NCBI GenBank assembly: GCA_033852115.1
Contig: JAWSVE010000001.1
Coordinates: 372,001 to 436,000, forward strand
Source: JAWSVE01 sp033852115
GTDB taxonomy: Bacteria; Pseudomonadota; Gammaproteobacteria; Pseudomonadales; Cellvibrionaceae
Direction: 5' to 3'
DNA length: 64,000 bases
The position numbers were made by a program, and so were the translations under genes. Positions 63,941-64,000 of the stretch are shown here, one piece after another. The notes under the pieces were generated by a model. It saw nothing but the letters and a program-made list of their open reading frames with translations, searched no databases and was not told the origin of the DNA. Positions within the stretch are counted from its first letter, which is position 1. Every line of letters starts with the position of its first letter.

Positions 63941-63969
63941 TTGTCAAATTCAAGCCTCACCTGTATTAT
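63941..63969 (+). promoter_or_regulatory. Sigma-70 promoter of tRNA-Leu
   Basis: TTGTCA at 63941-63946 and TATTAT at 63964-63969 are separated by 17 bases. The following GCGCGGC discriminator is GC-rich, as in stringently controlled tRNA and rRNA promoters. The tRNA begins 11 bases after the -10 box. Confidence 0.85.
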
Positions 63970-63980
63970 GCGCGGCTCTG

Positions 63981-64000
63981 GCGATATGGCGGAATTGGTA
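63981..64000 (+). tRNA. tRNA-Leu, 5' part only (cut by window edge)
   Basis: The first 20 bases, GCGATATGGCGGAATTGGTA, match the acceptor stem and D-arm start typical of bacterial tRNA-Leu (GGCGGAATTGGTA). The anticodon lies outside the window. A strong promoter precedes it. Confidence 0.85.

Larger units (their letters stand above)
51188..64000. mobile_element. Integrated genetic element (right end not in window)
   Basis: Integration of a foreign element within ppnP is shown by the truncated gene at the left border, arm-site-like repeats, a tyrosine integrase at the border, a second recombinase, a replication protein with palindromic origin-like DNA, a repressor with multiple operators and mostly unknown small genes. 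The right border could not be set: no repeat of the left junction and no ppnP 5' part appears. The tRNA-Leu at the window edge may be host sequence beyond it or part of it. No phage structural or conjugation gene was recognised, so it could be a satellite or a plasmid-like integrative element. Confidence 0.8.

Noticed and set aside
1..64000. CRISPR array search
   Set aside because: No regularly spaced repeats of 23-40 bases and no cas genes seen in any part of the window.
51188..64000. Complete prophage
   Set aside because: No capsid, portal, terminase, tail-tape or lysis gene could be recognised among the element genes.

Overview
The window looks like a chromosomal segment of a marine-type gammaproteobacterium. 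Evidence is a complete MSHA pilus locus in the Vibrio/Shewanella order, plus Fnr with the E. coli cysteine spacing, MnmC, EpmC, PdxB, GcvR, TusA, BolA, FldB and a MotA/MotB-like ZorAB pair. Genus cannot be fixed from the sequence. No rRNA gene or CRISPR array was seen. The only tRNA is a tRNA-Leu cut by the right edge.

Layout. 1-9.1 kb: housekeeping genes for repair (tag, msrB, a 5'-3' exonuclease), amino-acid and B6 metabolism (alaA, pdxB), EF-P modification (epmC), sulfur transfer (tusA), gcvR and a VIT1-type metal transporter. 9.1-25.6 kb: a tightly overlapping leftward MSHA operon (mshI, a PilN-like gene, mshJKLMNEG, mshB, mshACDOPQ). It encodes the inner-membrane platform, the c-di-GMP-binding ATPase, the secretin, major and minor pilins and the large MshQ tip-like protein. 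25.8-34.5 kb: trmL, fldB, mnmC, a ComFB-like protein, glutaminyl cyclase, a GGDEF enzyme, fnr, a DUF4202 gene, a secreted protein behind a perfect CRP-type palindrome, and bolA. 35.1-37.6 kb: a three-gene ZorA/ZorB-like operon with a small Cys/His protein, the best candidate in the core region for an undescribed defence-like system. 37.8-51 kb: two tandem START proteins, a sirtuin, an EstB-like serine hydrolase, redox and membrane proteins, a zinc-uptake pair (small His/Cys protein plus ZnuD-like receptor), TauE/SafE, a fatty-acid hydroxylase, and the formaldehyde detoxification genes fghA-frmA.

51.2 kb to the end: an integrated element. It has cut the ppnP gene, leaving only the 3' part next to fghA. 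It starts with arm-site-like repeats and a tyrosine integrase. It carries a leftward cassette of small unknown proteins with a tail-fibre-like Gly-rich repeat protein, a second short recombinase, and an RHH protein. It also has a large nested palindrome directly before a 933-residue primase-helicase with a putative Fe-S cluster, a structured non-coding block, an envelope-protein operon facing an XRE repressor across three identical operators, and further small genes. No capsid, terminase, relaxase or conjugation gene was recognised, so a phage satellite or plasmid-like integrative element is more likely than a complete prophage. The right end was not found in the window.

How parts work together: MshE, the diguanylate cyclase and the ComFB-like protein suggest c-di-GMP-controlled surface attachment. 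The integrated element has its own integration, replication and repression modules. Its insertion has probably changed transcription into fghA-frmA.
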